Source of the DNA: IOR16 sp034927775
GTDB lineage: Bacteria > Bacillota > Clostridia > Peptostreptococcales > Anaerovoracaceae
DNA length: 16,633 nt
Direction: 5' to 3'
Assembly: GCA_034927775.1 (NCBI GenBank)
Contig: JAYFPL010000045.1
Location: forward strand, 1-16,633
The notes below the pieces were generated by a model. That model saw only the letters and a list, made by a program, of their open reading frames with translations, did no database searches and was not told the origin of the DNA. The position numbers and the translations under genes are program-made. Shown here in pieces: positions 1 to 8,082 of this stretch (positions are counted from its first letter, which is position 1; every line of letters starts with the position of its first letter).

Positions 1-2706
1 CATCTAACTAATCTTGTAAAATACATTGCAACAAGAGATGGTGTGCAAAAGTTTAGTGCTGAAAATAAAAATCTCCCTGCCACAAAAAAGCAAGCCGCGC
101 TCATCAAAAATATCTTGAAGGAGTTTCCCGACAGTAATAATTTATTTGAGTATGAAGATTATATTCAAAACAAAACAATTGAAAATGCCTCTGACTTTAT
201 TTCCATAGCATTAGAACACAACCTTGATATAACAGCGAAGAAAGAAAACTATGTGGGCTACATTGCAAATCGTCCAAGAGTAGAAAAAATATCTTCCCAT
301 GGTTTATTTACAAGCGGAACAGATAAAATAGCTCTTTCAAAGGTTGCAGAAGATGTTGCTAATAATAAGGGGAATGTTTGGACACCAATTATCTCGTTAA
401 GAAGAGAGGATGCTGTAAGCACAGGATTTGATAACGTAGAAAAGTGGAAAGACTTTCTTGAATCCTACGCACCAACCATTGCTGAAAATTTAAAAATACC
501 GATAGAACACTTTAAATGGTATGCAGCTTTTCATAATGAGAGCCACCATCCACATATTCACATGATTTGTTACTCCACAGATATTCGCAGAGGCTATCTC
601 ACCAAGGATGGTATAAAAAATATAAAGTCCGGATTGGTGTCGAATATTTTTCATAATGAGATGAAAGAGATCTATGCCGAGCAAAGTCACAGAAGAGATG
701 ATTTAAAAGCAGAAAGCAAGAAAATATTTCTTCAGCTGATTGCAAAAATGAAAACTGGCAATGTTCAAAATCCAAAGTTGGAGTTGTTACTTCTTGAACT
801 TGCTGAAAAGCTAAAGCTTACCAAAGGTAAACGAGTCTATGGCTACTTATCTCCAAAGCTAAAAAATATCGTGGACAGTATTGTAGATGAATTAGCAAAA
901 GAAAAAACAGTTTCAGATGCGTATAACCTGTGGTATGAAATGAGAAATGAGGTGCTTAAAAGCTATTCCGATAATCCTACTGACCCTATACCGCTTTCTA
1001 AGCAAAAGGAATTTAAGTCAATCAAGAATTTTATAATTTTTGAGGCAGATAAACTCTCTAAAAATGAAATCAGCTTATCAGAACTTGAAGATATTGAAGT
1101 TGATGGAGAATATGAAAATACATCAGCTGACAATTTCTTAGATAAAGATTTTGAAGAAGCAAGTGAGATATCTGCTTTTACGTTAGACGAAATAGATAAT
1201 GAAAGTATAAAAGAACCGTCTATACCGCATGTAAAATGGTCTGAAGATTATAAAAAGGCTCGAAAGCTTTTGTTTGGTACAGAAAATGAAGAACCCGACT
1301 TTGAACAAGCAATGGAGATTTTTATATCAGAATCCGTAAAAGGGAATGTGCTTGCTGTATTTGACTTAGGGCGAATATATGCGGATGGTATAGGTGTAGA
1401 TATGGACATCGATAAGGCACAGAAATACTATGCAAAGGCACTCGAGGGGTTTAGTTTTGTAGAGAACAAAAAGCCATGGAAATATACCCAATACCGCATC
1501 GGCAAAATGTTTGCACAAGGACTTGGGATAGAGCAAAATTATGAAAATGCTGCGGAATGGTTTGAAAAATCATCTGCGCAGAAATATAAGTTTGCAGAGT
1601 ATTCCCTTGGCGGACTTTATTATCGTGGGCAAGGTATAGAGCAAAACTATGGAAAAGCCTTTGAACTTTATCAGCAATCTGCAAAGCAAGGTTTCCCTTA
1701 TGCGGATTTTGAAGTAGCCAAAATGTTTCGTGATGGTATAGGCACAGAAAGAAATGAAAAGAAGAGCAATACTTATTTCAAAAAAGCATTTGTAGGCTTT
1801 GAAGATTTAGAGAAACAAAACAGAGATGATAAACTGCAATACCGTCTCGGTTGGATGCTGCAAAATGGAATCGGCACAGAAAAGGATATTGTCAGAGCAA
1901 AAGAGTATTTTCAAAAGTCCGCAAAGCTTGGAAATACATTTGCTTGCTATTCTCTTGCAAAAATCATCCTTGCAGAGGAAAATCCGGCAGAGGAAGAAAT
2001 AAAATCAGCAATTGAATATTTAAAAACTGCATCTGATAGTGGTAACCCATTTGTACAGTATGCTCTTGCTCAACTTTATTATGAGGGAAAATATATCGGG
2101 CAGGATATATCAAAAGCGGTTGAACTGTTTACATATTCAGCCGAACAGGATAATGAGTGGTCAGCTTACCGACTTGGTAAGATATATTTGACAGAAGACA
2201 ACTTCAAAGACATTACTTCTGCCACTCGGTGGCTTAAACAATCCGCAGAAAAAGGCAATCAATTTGCTCAGTACGTTCTCGGAAAACTATATCTTAAAGG
2301 TGAAGAAATTCCGAAAGATGTTGAAAAGGCATTGCAGTATCTTACTTCATCAGCGGAACAAGGCAATCAGTTTTCACAGTACATTCTTGGCAAGATATAT
2401 TTAATTGGCGAGGGGGTGGCAAAGGATAAGGAAACTGCTGTGAAATGGTTTACTTTATCGGCAGAACAAGGTAATGAATATGCAAAGTTTTTTCTTGAAA
2501 ATATGGATAAATGGCATGAGCCATCATTAGGTTTTGCAGTTTCAAGGTTATTTCATCATATGAGCCGAATTTTGGAGGAAAACATTTTAAAGCCCAAATC
2601 TCCTGCCAGTCTTACGGTAGATAGTAAGTTGCTGCGCAAGTTAAAGCAAAAGAAAATAGCGCAAGGCCATAAGCAAGATGACCATGAGCAGAAGATGAGA
2701 TTGTAA
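1..2706 (+). CDS. MobP-type relaxase with C-terminal Sel1-like repeats, 5' partial
   Basis: This is a conjugative relaxase that would nick one strand at oriT and carry it into the recipient. The reading frame is open from base 1, so the real start lies off the left edge; an internal GTG at 43 is not a credible start. The first visible residues (YIATRDGV, about residues 8-15) match the N-terminal signature of Firmicutes MobP/MobP3 relaxases, and a related YIANRPRVE stretch follows at about 83-91. The histidine cluster that binds the catalytic metal is visible at residues 178-187 (HNESHHPHIH). From about base 1340 to 2475 there are about ten degenerate 35-37-residue Sel1-like helical repeats of the form YxLGxxYxxGxGxxxDxxKAxxxFxxSAxxGN. 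Such repeats usually mediate protein contacts, so the tail may dock other relaxosome or coupling proteins (inference). The C-terminus is lysine/arginine rich. Family is confident; the exact MobP subclass is less so. Confidence 0.88.
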   Translation, partial: HLTNLVKYIATRDGVQKFSAENKNLPATKKQAALIKNILKEFPDSNNLFEYEDYIQNKTIENASDFISIALEHNLDITAKKENYVGYIANRPRVEKISSHGLFTSGTDKIALSKVAEDVANNKGNVWTPIISLRREDAVSTGFDNVEKWKDFLESYAPTIAENLKIPIEHFKWYAAFHNESHHPHIHMICYSTDIRRGYLTKDGIKNIKSGLVSNIFHNEMKEIYAEQSHRRDDLKAESKKIFLQLIAKMKTGNVQNPKLELLLLELAEKLKLTKGKRVYGYLSPKLKNIVDSIVDELAKEKTVSDAYNLWYEMRNEVLKSYSDNPTDPIPLSKQKEFKSIKNFIIFEADKLSKNEISLSELEDIEVDGEYENTSADNFLDKDFEEASEISAFTLDEIDNESIKEPSIPHVKWSEDYKKARKLLFGTENEEPDFEQAMEIFISESVKGNVLAVFDLGRIYADGIGVDMDIDKAQKYYAKALEGFSFVENKKPWKYTQYRIGKMFAQGLGIEQNYENAAEWFEKSSAQKYKFAEYSLGGLYYRGQGIEQNYGKAFELYQQSAKQGFPYADFEVAKMFRDGIGTERNEKKSNTYFKKAFVGFEDLEKQNRDDKLQYRLGWMLQNGIGTEKDIVRAKEYFQKSAKLGNTFACYSLAKIILAEENPAEEEIKSAIEYLKTASDSGNPFVQYALAQLYYEGKYIGQDISKAVELFTYSAEQDNEWSAYRLGKIYLTEDNFKDITSATRWLKQSAEKGNQFAQYVLGKLYLKGEEIPKDVEKALQYLTSSAEQGNQFSQYILGKIYLIGEGVAKDKETAVKWFTLSAEQGNEYAKFFLENMDKWHEPSLGFAVSRLFHHMSRILEENILKPKSPASLTVDSKLLRKLKQKKIAQGHKQDDHEQKMRL

Positions 2707-2711
2707 ATCGG

Positions 2712-2742
2712 CAGTCTTTCAATTGAGAGGCTGTTATTTTTT
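2712..2742 (+). terminator. Intrinsic terminator after the relaxase gene
   Basis: A 9-bp stem (2712-2720 with 2725-2733, including two G-T wobbles) with an AATT loop is followed by a T-rich run at 2734-2742. It begins six bases after the relaxase stop codon and probably ends the mobilisation transcript. Confidence 0.7.
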
Positions 2743-2773
2743 ACCTTAAAACTATATAGAAAGGATTTTTATT

Positions 2774-2896
2774 ATGAAAAATAAGCAGAGAAATATTCAT
2801 TACAGTTCAAATGTACTTGAAAAACAGAATCAAAAACCAAACATGAAAGGCTATCCCGTTAAAAGGATAGCCTTTCATCGTAAAGTTGGTAAATAA
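2774..2896 (+). CDS. Small basic 40-residue ORF, unknown function
   Basis: A 40-codon ORF starting MKNKQRNIHY and rich in Lys, Arg, Asn and Gln. It has an AGAAAGGA ribosome binding site about nine bases before its ATG and sits between the relaxase terminator and the TOPRIM gene, ending 17 bases before that gene starts. I do not recognise the peptide. Its last third is encoded by a perfect 13-bp inverted repeat, so the conserved feature here may be the RNA or DNA hairpin and not the peptide. It could be a true small protein, a leader ORF, or chance. Confidence 0.4.
   Translation: MKNKQRNIHYSSNVLEKQNQKPNMKGYPVKRIAFHRKVGK
2844..2877. repeat. Perfect 13-bp inverted repeat with 8-nt loop
   Basis: Arms 2844-2856 and 2865-2877 are exactly complementary around an eight-base spacer. 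No T-run follows on the plus strand, so it is not a typical forward terminator; on the minus strand a loosely T-rich stretch follows. It lies 24 bases before the strong ribosome binding site of the TOPRIM gene and could be an mRNA processing or stability element, or a protein-binding site. Confidence 0.6.
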
Positions 2897-2913
2897 GTAT
2901 AAGGAGGGGTTGT

Positions 2914-3858
2914 ATGGGTAAGTATATTCACTTTACTGAAGAAGAAAAACGGCAAGCAAATAATATTGATCTTGAACATTTTCTCCGCCAACAAGGTGAA
3001 ACATTGCTGCCATCAGGCAGAGAAAAACGCTTAAAGAGTAATCACAGCATTACTGTAAGAGGAAATGAGTGGTACGATCATGCAACGGAAAAAGGTGGTC
3101 TTGCTATCGATTTTGTGCAAAACTTTTACGGATTATCTTTTCCCGATGCGGTAACTATGCTCATTGGTGGTGGGGGCGTTAAAGTCTACCATTGTGTAGA
3201 AAAGAAAGAAGAAATTAAAAAGCCATTTGTACTTCCACCAAAGAACAAGGATATGCGGAGAACTTTTGCCTATCTTATTAAGCACAGATGTATTGATAAA
3301 GATGTAGTTAATTTTTTTGTCAAAGAAAAGTTATTGTATGAAAGTTGTGAAAAGTCTAATGACGGAACAAAAGAATATCACAATGCAATTTTTGTGGGAT
3401 TAGATGAAATCGGTGTGGCTCGTCATGCTCATAAGCGTGGTATCTATACTAATGGTAAAGGTTACAAAGGGAATATTGACAGCAGTAATCCTTGTTACAG
3501 TTTTCACTTCTGTGGAACAAGTGACCAACTCTATGTTTTTGAGGCACCCATAGATATGCTGTCTTTTATCAGCCTACATAAAAACATCAATTGGAAACAG
3601 CACAGCTATATTGCCCTCTGTGGATTATCGGAACAGGCGATGCTCAAACAGTTAGGGATTAACCCTACAATTAATAAAGTGGTTCTGTGTTTGGATAATG
3701 ACAAAGCAGGCATTCATGCGTGTGAGAAGTTTAAAAATCTGTTATATGAACAAGGTATAGTTGTTTCTCGTGTATCCCCTGCGCTTAAAGATTTTAATGA
3801 AGATTTGAAAGAAAAAATAAAAAATGTGGTACAAGATTTTGAAATGATAATGGCATAA
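2914..3858 (+). CDS. DUF3991/TOPRIM domain primase-like protein
   Basis: A 314-residue protein of the DUF3991-TOPRIM type commonly carried by ICEs and plasmids of Clostridia. Residues about 45-90 (with WYDHATEKGG and AIDFVQ) resemble the degenerate DnaG-like N-terminal fold without its zinc cysteines; the DUF3991-like region spans about 115-190. The C-terminal TOPRIM domain shows the acidic residues E210 (FEAPID) and D261/D263 (LCLDNDKAG), the metal-binding pattern of DnaG-type primases and topoisomerases. It probably acts in element replication or in strand synthesis around transfer, but the activity is not established for this subfamily. The start is fixed by an AAGGAGGGG site at 2901-2909. 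The first cargo gene begins 183 bases after its stop. Confidence 0.82.
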   Translation: MGKYIHFTEEEKRQANNIDLEHFLRQQGETLLPSGREKRLKSNHSITVRGNEWYDHATEKGGLAIDFVQNFYGLSFPDAVTMLIGGGGVKVYHCVEKKEEIKKPFVLPPKNKDMRRTFAYLIKHRCIDKDVVNFFVKEKLLYESCEKSNDGTKEYHNAIFVGLDEIGVARHAHKRGIYTNGKGYKGNIDSSNPCYSFHFCGTSDQLYVFEAPIDMLSFISLHKNINWKQHSYIALCGLSEQAMLKQLGINPTINKVVLCLDNDKAGIHACEKFKNLLYEQGIVVSRVSPALKDFNEDLKEKIKNVVQDFEMIMA

Positions 3859-3931
3859 AAAAGTTGTTAAATAGAAACCGGCTTGTTTTTATCAGCGTTT
3901 CACATGTAGAGATTAACTTATAACTGATATG

Positions 3932-3961
3932 TTGAACAGAATGGGTAATATATGGTAAAAT
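3932..3961 (+). promoter_or_regulatory. Candidate sigma-A promoter of the restriction operon
   Basis: TTGAAC at 3932-3937 and TAAAAT at 3956-3961 are separated by 18 bases. They lie 81 bases upstream of the PLD nuclease gene, in an AT-rich gap where the ICE backbone gives way to the restriction island. This would give the restriction genes a promoter separate from the methyltransferase promoter. Confidence 0.45.
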
Positions 3962-4041
3962 ATTCTTATATATTTTGTTTAGTAACATAGTATAAGTGTT
4001 ATATTCCGTACTTAGAAAAATTATTGCTGGGAGATTAAACT

Positions 4042-5205
4042 ATGAAACTTTTATATTCAGATATTTTACCCCTTGCTTTGGAAGATGGTCAGATGACGAT
4101 TTCAGATTGCTTTCATGATGAAATATCAAATGCTGATAGTGTTGAAATTGCAGTTGGCTATGTTTCTAAGGCAGCTTTAGAAGAACTTGATTTATTGGTG
4201 GCAGAATGTGGTATTCACAGCATCTGCCTTAACATCGGTATGTATTACATTGAAGGAATGCCCGAAGGAACCTATCACACAGCCGTTGCTCTTAACCAGA
4301 AATGGCAGGACGCTGGAATTGGTGAAATTCGTATAGTTAAGGCATTTAAATATCACGGCAAGCTTTATGGATTCTTTAAAAATGATAAAATCCAATCAGC
4401 GATAATTGGTTCTGCTAATCTTGGCGTAATAAAACTTGAGGCGAATAACCGCAGACAATATGAGGTATCTGCAATTACAAAAGAACCTGATGAATGTAAT
4501 GAAATTGGTGACATAATTTCTAAACTGAAAAGCTTGGCTTGTTCAGCAAATATTGCGGATATTACGGAAATGCCTATTATTCGAGAAGTTAACACTTCTC
4601 TTACGGGTGTTGATACAGTTGAGCAGCTGCCTCAAACTCAAGTTGAGCTTTTTGAGCGGCATAAAACACCTATTTCGTTTATTCTTCCAATTAAAGTTCC
4701 TGCATTTGCAGAGCGACATATGGATGATGGTAAGCACTACACAAAATCAAATTTAAATGTAAGCTACGCGGCACCGAGAAGTGCAAGAAAATCTCGTGAT
4801 TGGTATGAAACCCAGTTTACTGTCAGCAAAAAAATAACACAGCTCGAAGGCTATCCCGAAAAAAATGTTATTTTTATGGTTGTTACTGATGATGGCTACA
4901 TTTTTAAGGCTCATACTACCAGCGATGGAAATAAACAGTTTAGTGCCGTTGGTGATGAGCTAATCCTTGGTCGGTGGATTAAAGGACGCTTAGCTGCAGC
5001 AGGTCTTGTAAATCCAGTTAATGATACACAAGCAGATACTGACCGCATGGGCATGATTACAAAGGAAATGCTTACAGCTTATGGATGCGATACATTGGTA
5101 TTAACCAAAACGAATCAAAAGGCTGAAGATGAAGAAGGAAATATGCTTGATGTATGGATCCTCTCATTTGAGGCAGCCAAGGATGAAAATGAGGACGGTG
5201 AATAA
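4042..5205 (+). CDS. PLD-family restriction endonuclease subunit (NgoFVII/NgoAVII/CglI R-protein type)
   Basis: The predicted DNA-cutting subunit, 387 residues. The N-terminal half holds a single phospholipase D-type nuclease motif: H105 and K107 (YHGKLYG), then S124 and N126 (IIGSANLG), with E141 in NRRQYEVSA. One motif per chain means two chains must pair to form the active site, as in other PLD nucleases. The C-terminal half, about 225-375, corresponds to the B3-like recognition domain of R.NgoFVII/R.NgoAVII (family knowledge), with marks YTKS 233-236, YPE 271-273, DGY 284-286, KQFS 298-301 and LGRW 309-312. The Z1-domain ATPase gene starts five bases after its stop, the same pairing as R and N proteins of CglI and NgoAVII, whose R-proteins cut only when the N-protein hydrolyses ATP. 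The start has a TGGGAGA site. The target sequence cannot be read from the gene. Confidence 0.87.
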   Translation: MKLLYSDILPLALEDGQMTISDCFHDEISNADSVEIAVGYVSKAALEELDLLVAECGIHSICLNIGMYYIEGMPEGTYHTAVALNQKWQDAGIGEIRIVKAFKYHGKLYGFFKNDKIQSAIIGSANLGVIKLEANNRRQYEVSAITKEPDECNEIGDIISKLKSLACSANIADITEMPIIREVNTSLTGVDTVEQLPQTQVELFERHKTPISFILPIKVPAFAERHMDDGKHYTKSNLNVSYAAPRSARKSRDWYETQFTVSKKITQLEGYPEKNVIFMVVTDDGYIFKAHTTSDGNKQFSAVGDELILGRWIKGRLAAAGLVNPVNDTQADTDRMGMITKEMLTAYGCDTLVLTKTNQKAEDEEGNMLDVWILSFEAAKDENEDGE

Positions 5206-5210
5206 AACAA

Positions 5211-7076
5211 ATGCAGTATCTAAAAACTTATCTCAAAACTATTACTGACCGAGGAAATGCAAAGCTTGCAGAGTCTATTTTTAAAACGGCGGATGATGTT
5301 GGTAACAACTATATAAGAAATTTCTCCTTTTATAATCATGAAATCGGCCTGCTGTTTGGCAATGTACAGTCAGGAAAGACTGGCCAGATGTTTGGAATTA
5401 TGTGCAAGGCTGCTGATCTTGGCTTTCCAGCATTTGTATTACTTACAACGGATAATGTAGTACTCCAGCAGCAAACATTAGAACGAGTAAGGGCTGATTT
5501 ATCTGGATTCTGCATTTGTGGGGAAAATGATTCCGGTTTGTTTATTGAAAACAGCCTTGTTCAGCCTGTTATAGTAGTTCTCAAAAAAAACGTAAGAATA
5601 CTCCGATTATGGGCAAATGTGTTTGCTTCTACAGGTTTTATGAAAGGGAACCCCCTTTTTATTATTGATGATGAGGCGGATGCTGCTTCTCTTAATACTT
5701 TAGTCAACCGTGGTCGACAGTCGTCTATCAATAAATATCTTGATTCAATTAAGAATGGGGCTTCCAGCAGTATCTATCTGCAAGTTACTGGAACACCGCA
5801 GGCTATTCTGTTACAGACATTGGCTTCTGGATGGCACCCATACTTTACATATTACTTTGAGCCAGGTGATGGCTACCTTGGCGGGGACTTTTTCTTTCCG
5901 AAGAACAGCATAACCGATTGTATTAGTTACCTCGAGAAAATTAAAAATCCTGCTCACAGTGTTGTTATTCGTCATTTGGCAGTAACGGGTCAGATTTTTT
6001 CTACTGGAGGTACAATTTCTAACTGCTTAGTTCATCCAAGCGTGCGTCAAGCTGTTCATAGTAAATATGCAAAGGAAGCCGCTGCGGAACTAAAATGGTG
6101 TCGTGACCATGTAGACAATGAGTTTAGAACTGAATTAGAAAAAGAGTATAATGTACTTAAGCCAGAAAAGGCAGAAAAAGCTGACTTTAGTACCATTTTC
6201 GAAGTAGTTAAAGATATATTAGTAAACGATAAAGTGAAAGTTCTTGTGATGAATGGAAAAACTGATGTAGCGAGTGATGAGTATTCTTTTGGAACAAACA
6301 TTGTCATAGGAGGAAACACACTGGGTAGAGGTGTTACATTTCCTGCATTGCATACCATATACTACACTCGTACCAGCAAAAAGCCACAAGCAGATACCAT
6401 GTGGCAGCACAGTCGTATGTTCGGCTATGACCGAGATCCCGGCATGATGAACGTGTTTATCGATGAACCACTTTATAAGCTGTTTGCAGATATTAACGCA
6501 ACAAATAACTCAATTATTGCTCAGATTCAAAAAGGTACTGAGAATATAAAAATCTACTATCCTAAAGGGCTTAATCCAACTCGTGCAAATGTTTTAGATA
6601 ATCAAAAAGTATCTATGCTCTCAGGCGGTACAAACTACTATCCGTTTAATCCTGACAATAAGACAATTGAGGATTTGGACAGGCTTTTAGCTCCTTTTGC
6701 AGATACAGAACCTTCTTATCAGGTCAGCCTAAGACTAATGAAGGAAGTATTTAGCCGTATTACTTCTGCTGAGGATTTCTGCATTAAAAGTTTTATGTCG
6801 ATTATAGATACGATATTGGCTGAAACTCCGACTGCTCAGGGAATTTTAATTGTCCGTCGAAATAGAGATGTTGCAAAAGGAACCGGCGCTTTGTTGTCTC
6901 CAAACGATTGGACACTAGGTGCGTCTTACTCCCATCAGGTTGTTTTGACAATGTATAAAATGACTGGACGAAAAGGATGGGGTGGCCGAGAACTTTGGGT
7001 TCCAAACATCAAGCTGCCAGATAATATTGTTTACTATGATGTAGAGGACGAAGAGCCTATAGTTGGAGATGAATAA
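5211..7076 (+). CDS. Z1-domain helicase-like ATPase (CglI/NgoAVII N-protein type)
   Basis: A 621-residue superfamily-2-type motor carrying a Z1 domain. Walker A is GNVQSGKT at 50-57, the Walker B/DEAD-like box is IIDDEAD at 151-157, motif III is TGTP at 193-196, motif V is IGGNTLGRGVTF at 366-377 and the arginine-finger motif VI is QHSRMFGYDRD at 399-409. In CglI and NgoAVII the equivalent N-protein is a DNA-stimulated ATPase that complexes with the PLD R-protein and is required for cleavage; the same role is inferred here. The gene is five bases downstream of the nuclease gene, so the two are almost certainly co-translated; its ribosome binding site falls inside the end of that gene. The Vsr gene follows after five bases. 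Motor residues look intact. Confidence 0.87.
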   Translation: MQYLKTYLKTITDRGNAKLAESIFKTADDVGNNYIRNFSFYNHEIGLLFGNVQSGKTGQMFGIMCKAADLGFPAFVLLTTDNVVLQQQTLERVRADLSGFCICGENDSGLFIENSLVQPVIVVLKKNVRILRLWANVFASTGFMKGNPLFIIDDEADAASLNTLVNRGRQSSINKYLDSIKNGASSSIYLQVTGTPQAILLQTLASGWHPYFTYYFEPGDGYLGGDFFFPKNSITDCISYLEKIKNPAHSVVIRHLAVTGQIFSTGGTISNCLVHPSVRQAVHSKYAKEAAAELKWCRDHVDNEFRTELEKEYNVLKPEKAEKADFSTIFEVVKDILVNDKVKVLVMNGKTDVASDEYSFGTNIVIGGNTLGRGVTFPALHTIYYTRTSKKPQADTMWQHSRMFGYDRDPGMMNVFIDEPLYKLFADINATNNSIIAQIQKGTENIKIYYPKGLNPTRANVLDNQKVSMLSGGTNYYPFNPDNKTIEDLDRLLAPFADTEPSYQVSLRLMKEVFSRITSAEDFCIKSFMSIIDTILAETPTAQGILIVRRNRDVAKGTGALLSPNDWTLGASYSHQVVLTMYKMTGRKGWGGRELWVPNIKLPDNIVYYDVEDEEPIVGDE

Positions 7077-7081
7077 TAGAT

Positions 7082-7513
7082 ATGGATGACTTAACACCAG
7101 AACAACGCCGAAAGAATATGCGGGCAATCAAAAGCAAAGATACGATAATTGAGCTGATGCTGCGGAGAGCGCTTTGGCGAGAGGGTATTCGTTATAGGAA
7201 GAATTATAAATCACTTCTAGGTAAACCGGACATTGCAATCACAAAATATCGGATAGCAATATTTTGTGATTCTGATTTTTGGCACGGTTACGAATGGGAA
7301 GAAAGAAATAAGCGTATAAAGTCCAACCGTGACTATTGGATACCTAAGATTGAACGCAATATGGAGCGCGATCGTCAAGTTAATGCCCAGCTTACAAATG
7401 ATGGATGGATTGTCTTGCGCTTTTGGGAATGGGAAATTAAAAAACAACTTGACAAATGTATAAATGAAATCATGAATACTATTGAAAACTGCAGGAGAAA
7501 AGTAGATTCTTAA
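7082..7513 (+). CDS. vsr: Very-short-patch repair endonuclease (Vsr family), lacking the zinc ligands
   Basis: Vsr enzymes nick 5' of the T in T:G mismatches that arise when 5-methylcytosine deaminates, protecting sites of the partner C5 methyltransferase. The family signature LTPEQRRKNMRAIKSKDT is at residues 4-21. Aligned by eye with E. coli Vsr, E24, D50 (GKPDI) and H68 (FWHG) match catalytic E25, D51 and H69, but the FTHGCFWHHHHC region is replaced by FCDSDFWHGYEW. H64 becomes D63, and the zinc ligands C66, H71, C73 and C117 become D65, Y70, W72 and W117. The structural zinc site therefore appears lost as a set; I believe other Firmicutes relatives share this form. It is the third gene of the restriction operon, and its presence fits the m5C enzyme encoded on the opposite strand. 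Confidence 0.88.
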   Translation: MDDLTPEQRRKNMRAIKSKDTIIELMLRRALWREGIRYRKNYKSLLGKPDIAITKYRIAIFCDSDFWHGYEWEERNKRIKSNRDYWIPKIERNMERDRQVNAQLTNDGWIVLRFWEWEIKKQLDKCINEIMNTIENCRRKVDS

Positions 7514-7592
7514 AAAATCTTCATCGAATGATTTGTAAAAGCAATATGTACTCAACAAAAAATAAAAATAAAAAAATTAAGGAGGACTTCTT

Positions 7593-7994
7593 ATGGCAAT
7601 AGCAGGAAACAGTTATATGAAAGAGCTTAAAGCTTCGCATCTTGGCTGGGGTGATTATAGATATACAGATAGTCGCCCAGTAGTTTATGGTGAAGCTTAT
7701 ATTCCCATTCCAAAGCATTGTGCTATAAATTATTCAATTTTTAACTCAAATCACTATCCAGAAGGATTGGGAAACAATATTTTCTATGCATATTCTAAGG
7801 ATGGCTATTTTAACAAAGTTGAATTGCTTGCCCAAGGATGTTCTCGTGCGGGAGATAAATATGCTAAACAGTTTTCGGTCCGCGGAGATTTAAAAGCACT
7901 TGGAGGTTGGTTTCAATACAGAAATGCTCAAATAGGCTCAAAAGTTACAGTTACTTGGATTTCACCAACAGAAATTGAGTTAGATATAATTTGA
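7593..7994 (+). CDS. Orphan 133-residue protein resembling the C-terminal domain of the PLD nuclease
   Basis: I recognise no named family. By eye, however, its whole length shares an ordered series of motifs with the C-terminal half of the nearby PLD nuclease: YTDS at 24-27 (YTKS there), YPE at 55-57, NNIF at 61-64 (NVIF), DGYF at 70-73 (DGYI), KQFS at 92-95, GD at 98-99 and LGGW at 103-106 (LGRW). The spacing from KQFS to LGxW is identical in both. It therefore looks like a free-standing recognition-type (B3-like) domain without nuclease. Possible roles are a DNA-binding specificity or regulatory subunit, a competitor at the restriction site, or a reader of modified bases; none is shown. It has its own strong AAGGAGG site at 7579-7585, 79 bases after vsr, and is the last plus-strand gene of the island. 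No signal peptide or membrane segment is seen. Confidence 0.72.
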   Translation: MAIAGNSYMKELKASHLGWGDYRYTDSRPVVYGEAYIPIPKHCAINYSIFNSNHYPEGLGNNIFYAYSKDGYFNKVELLAQGCSRAGDKYAKQFSVRGDLKALGGWFQYRNAQIGSKVTVTWISPTEIELDII

Positions 7995-8049
7995 TACTAT
8001 CTTTCATTAGTCGATTAATTATTAATCAAAATTTTATATTTAAAAGTCA

Positions 8050-8075
8050 AAAGGCACCTCAATTCAGGTGCCTTT
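8050..8075. terminator. Bidirectional intrinsic terminator between convergent operons
   Basis: A perfect 10-bp stem (8050-8059 with 8066-8075) with a six-base loop has A-rich and T-rich flanks on both sides, so it can act on both strands. It lies between the stop of the orphan protein (7994) and the stop of the methyltransferase (8083) and would end both transcripts. Confidence 0.85.
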
Positions 8076-8082
8076 CAATTTG

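Noticed and set aside
43..2706. GTG at 43 as the start of the relaxase gene
   Set aside because: The frame is open to base 1 and encodes the conserved YIATRDGV signature before that codon, so the gene is truncated by the window edge.
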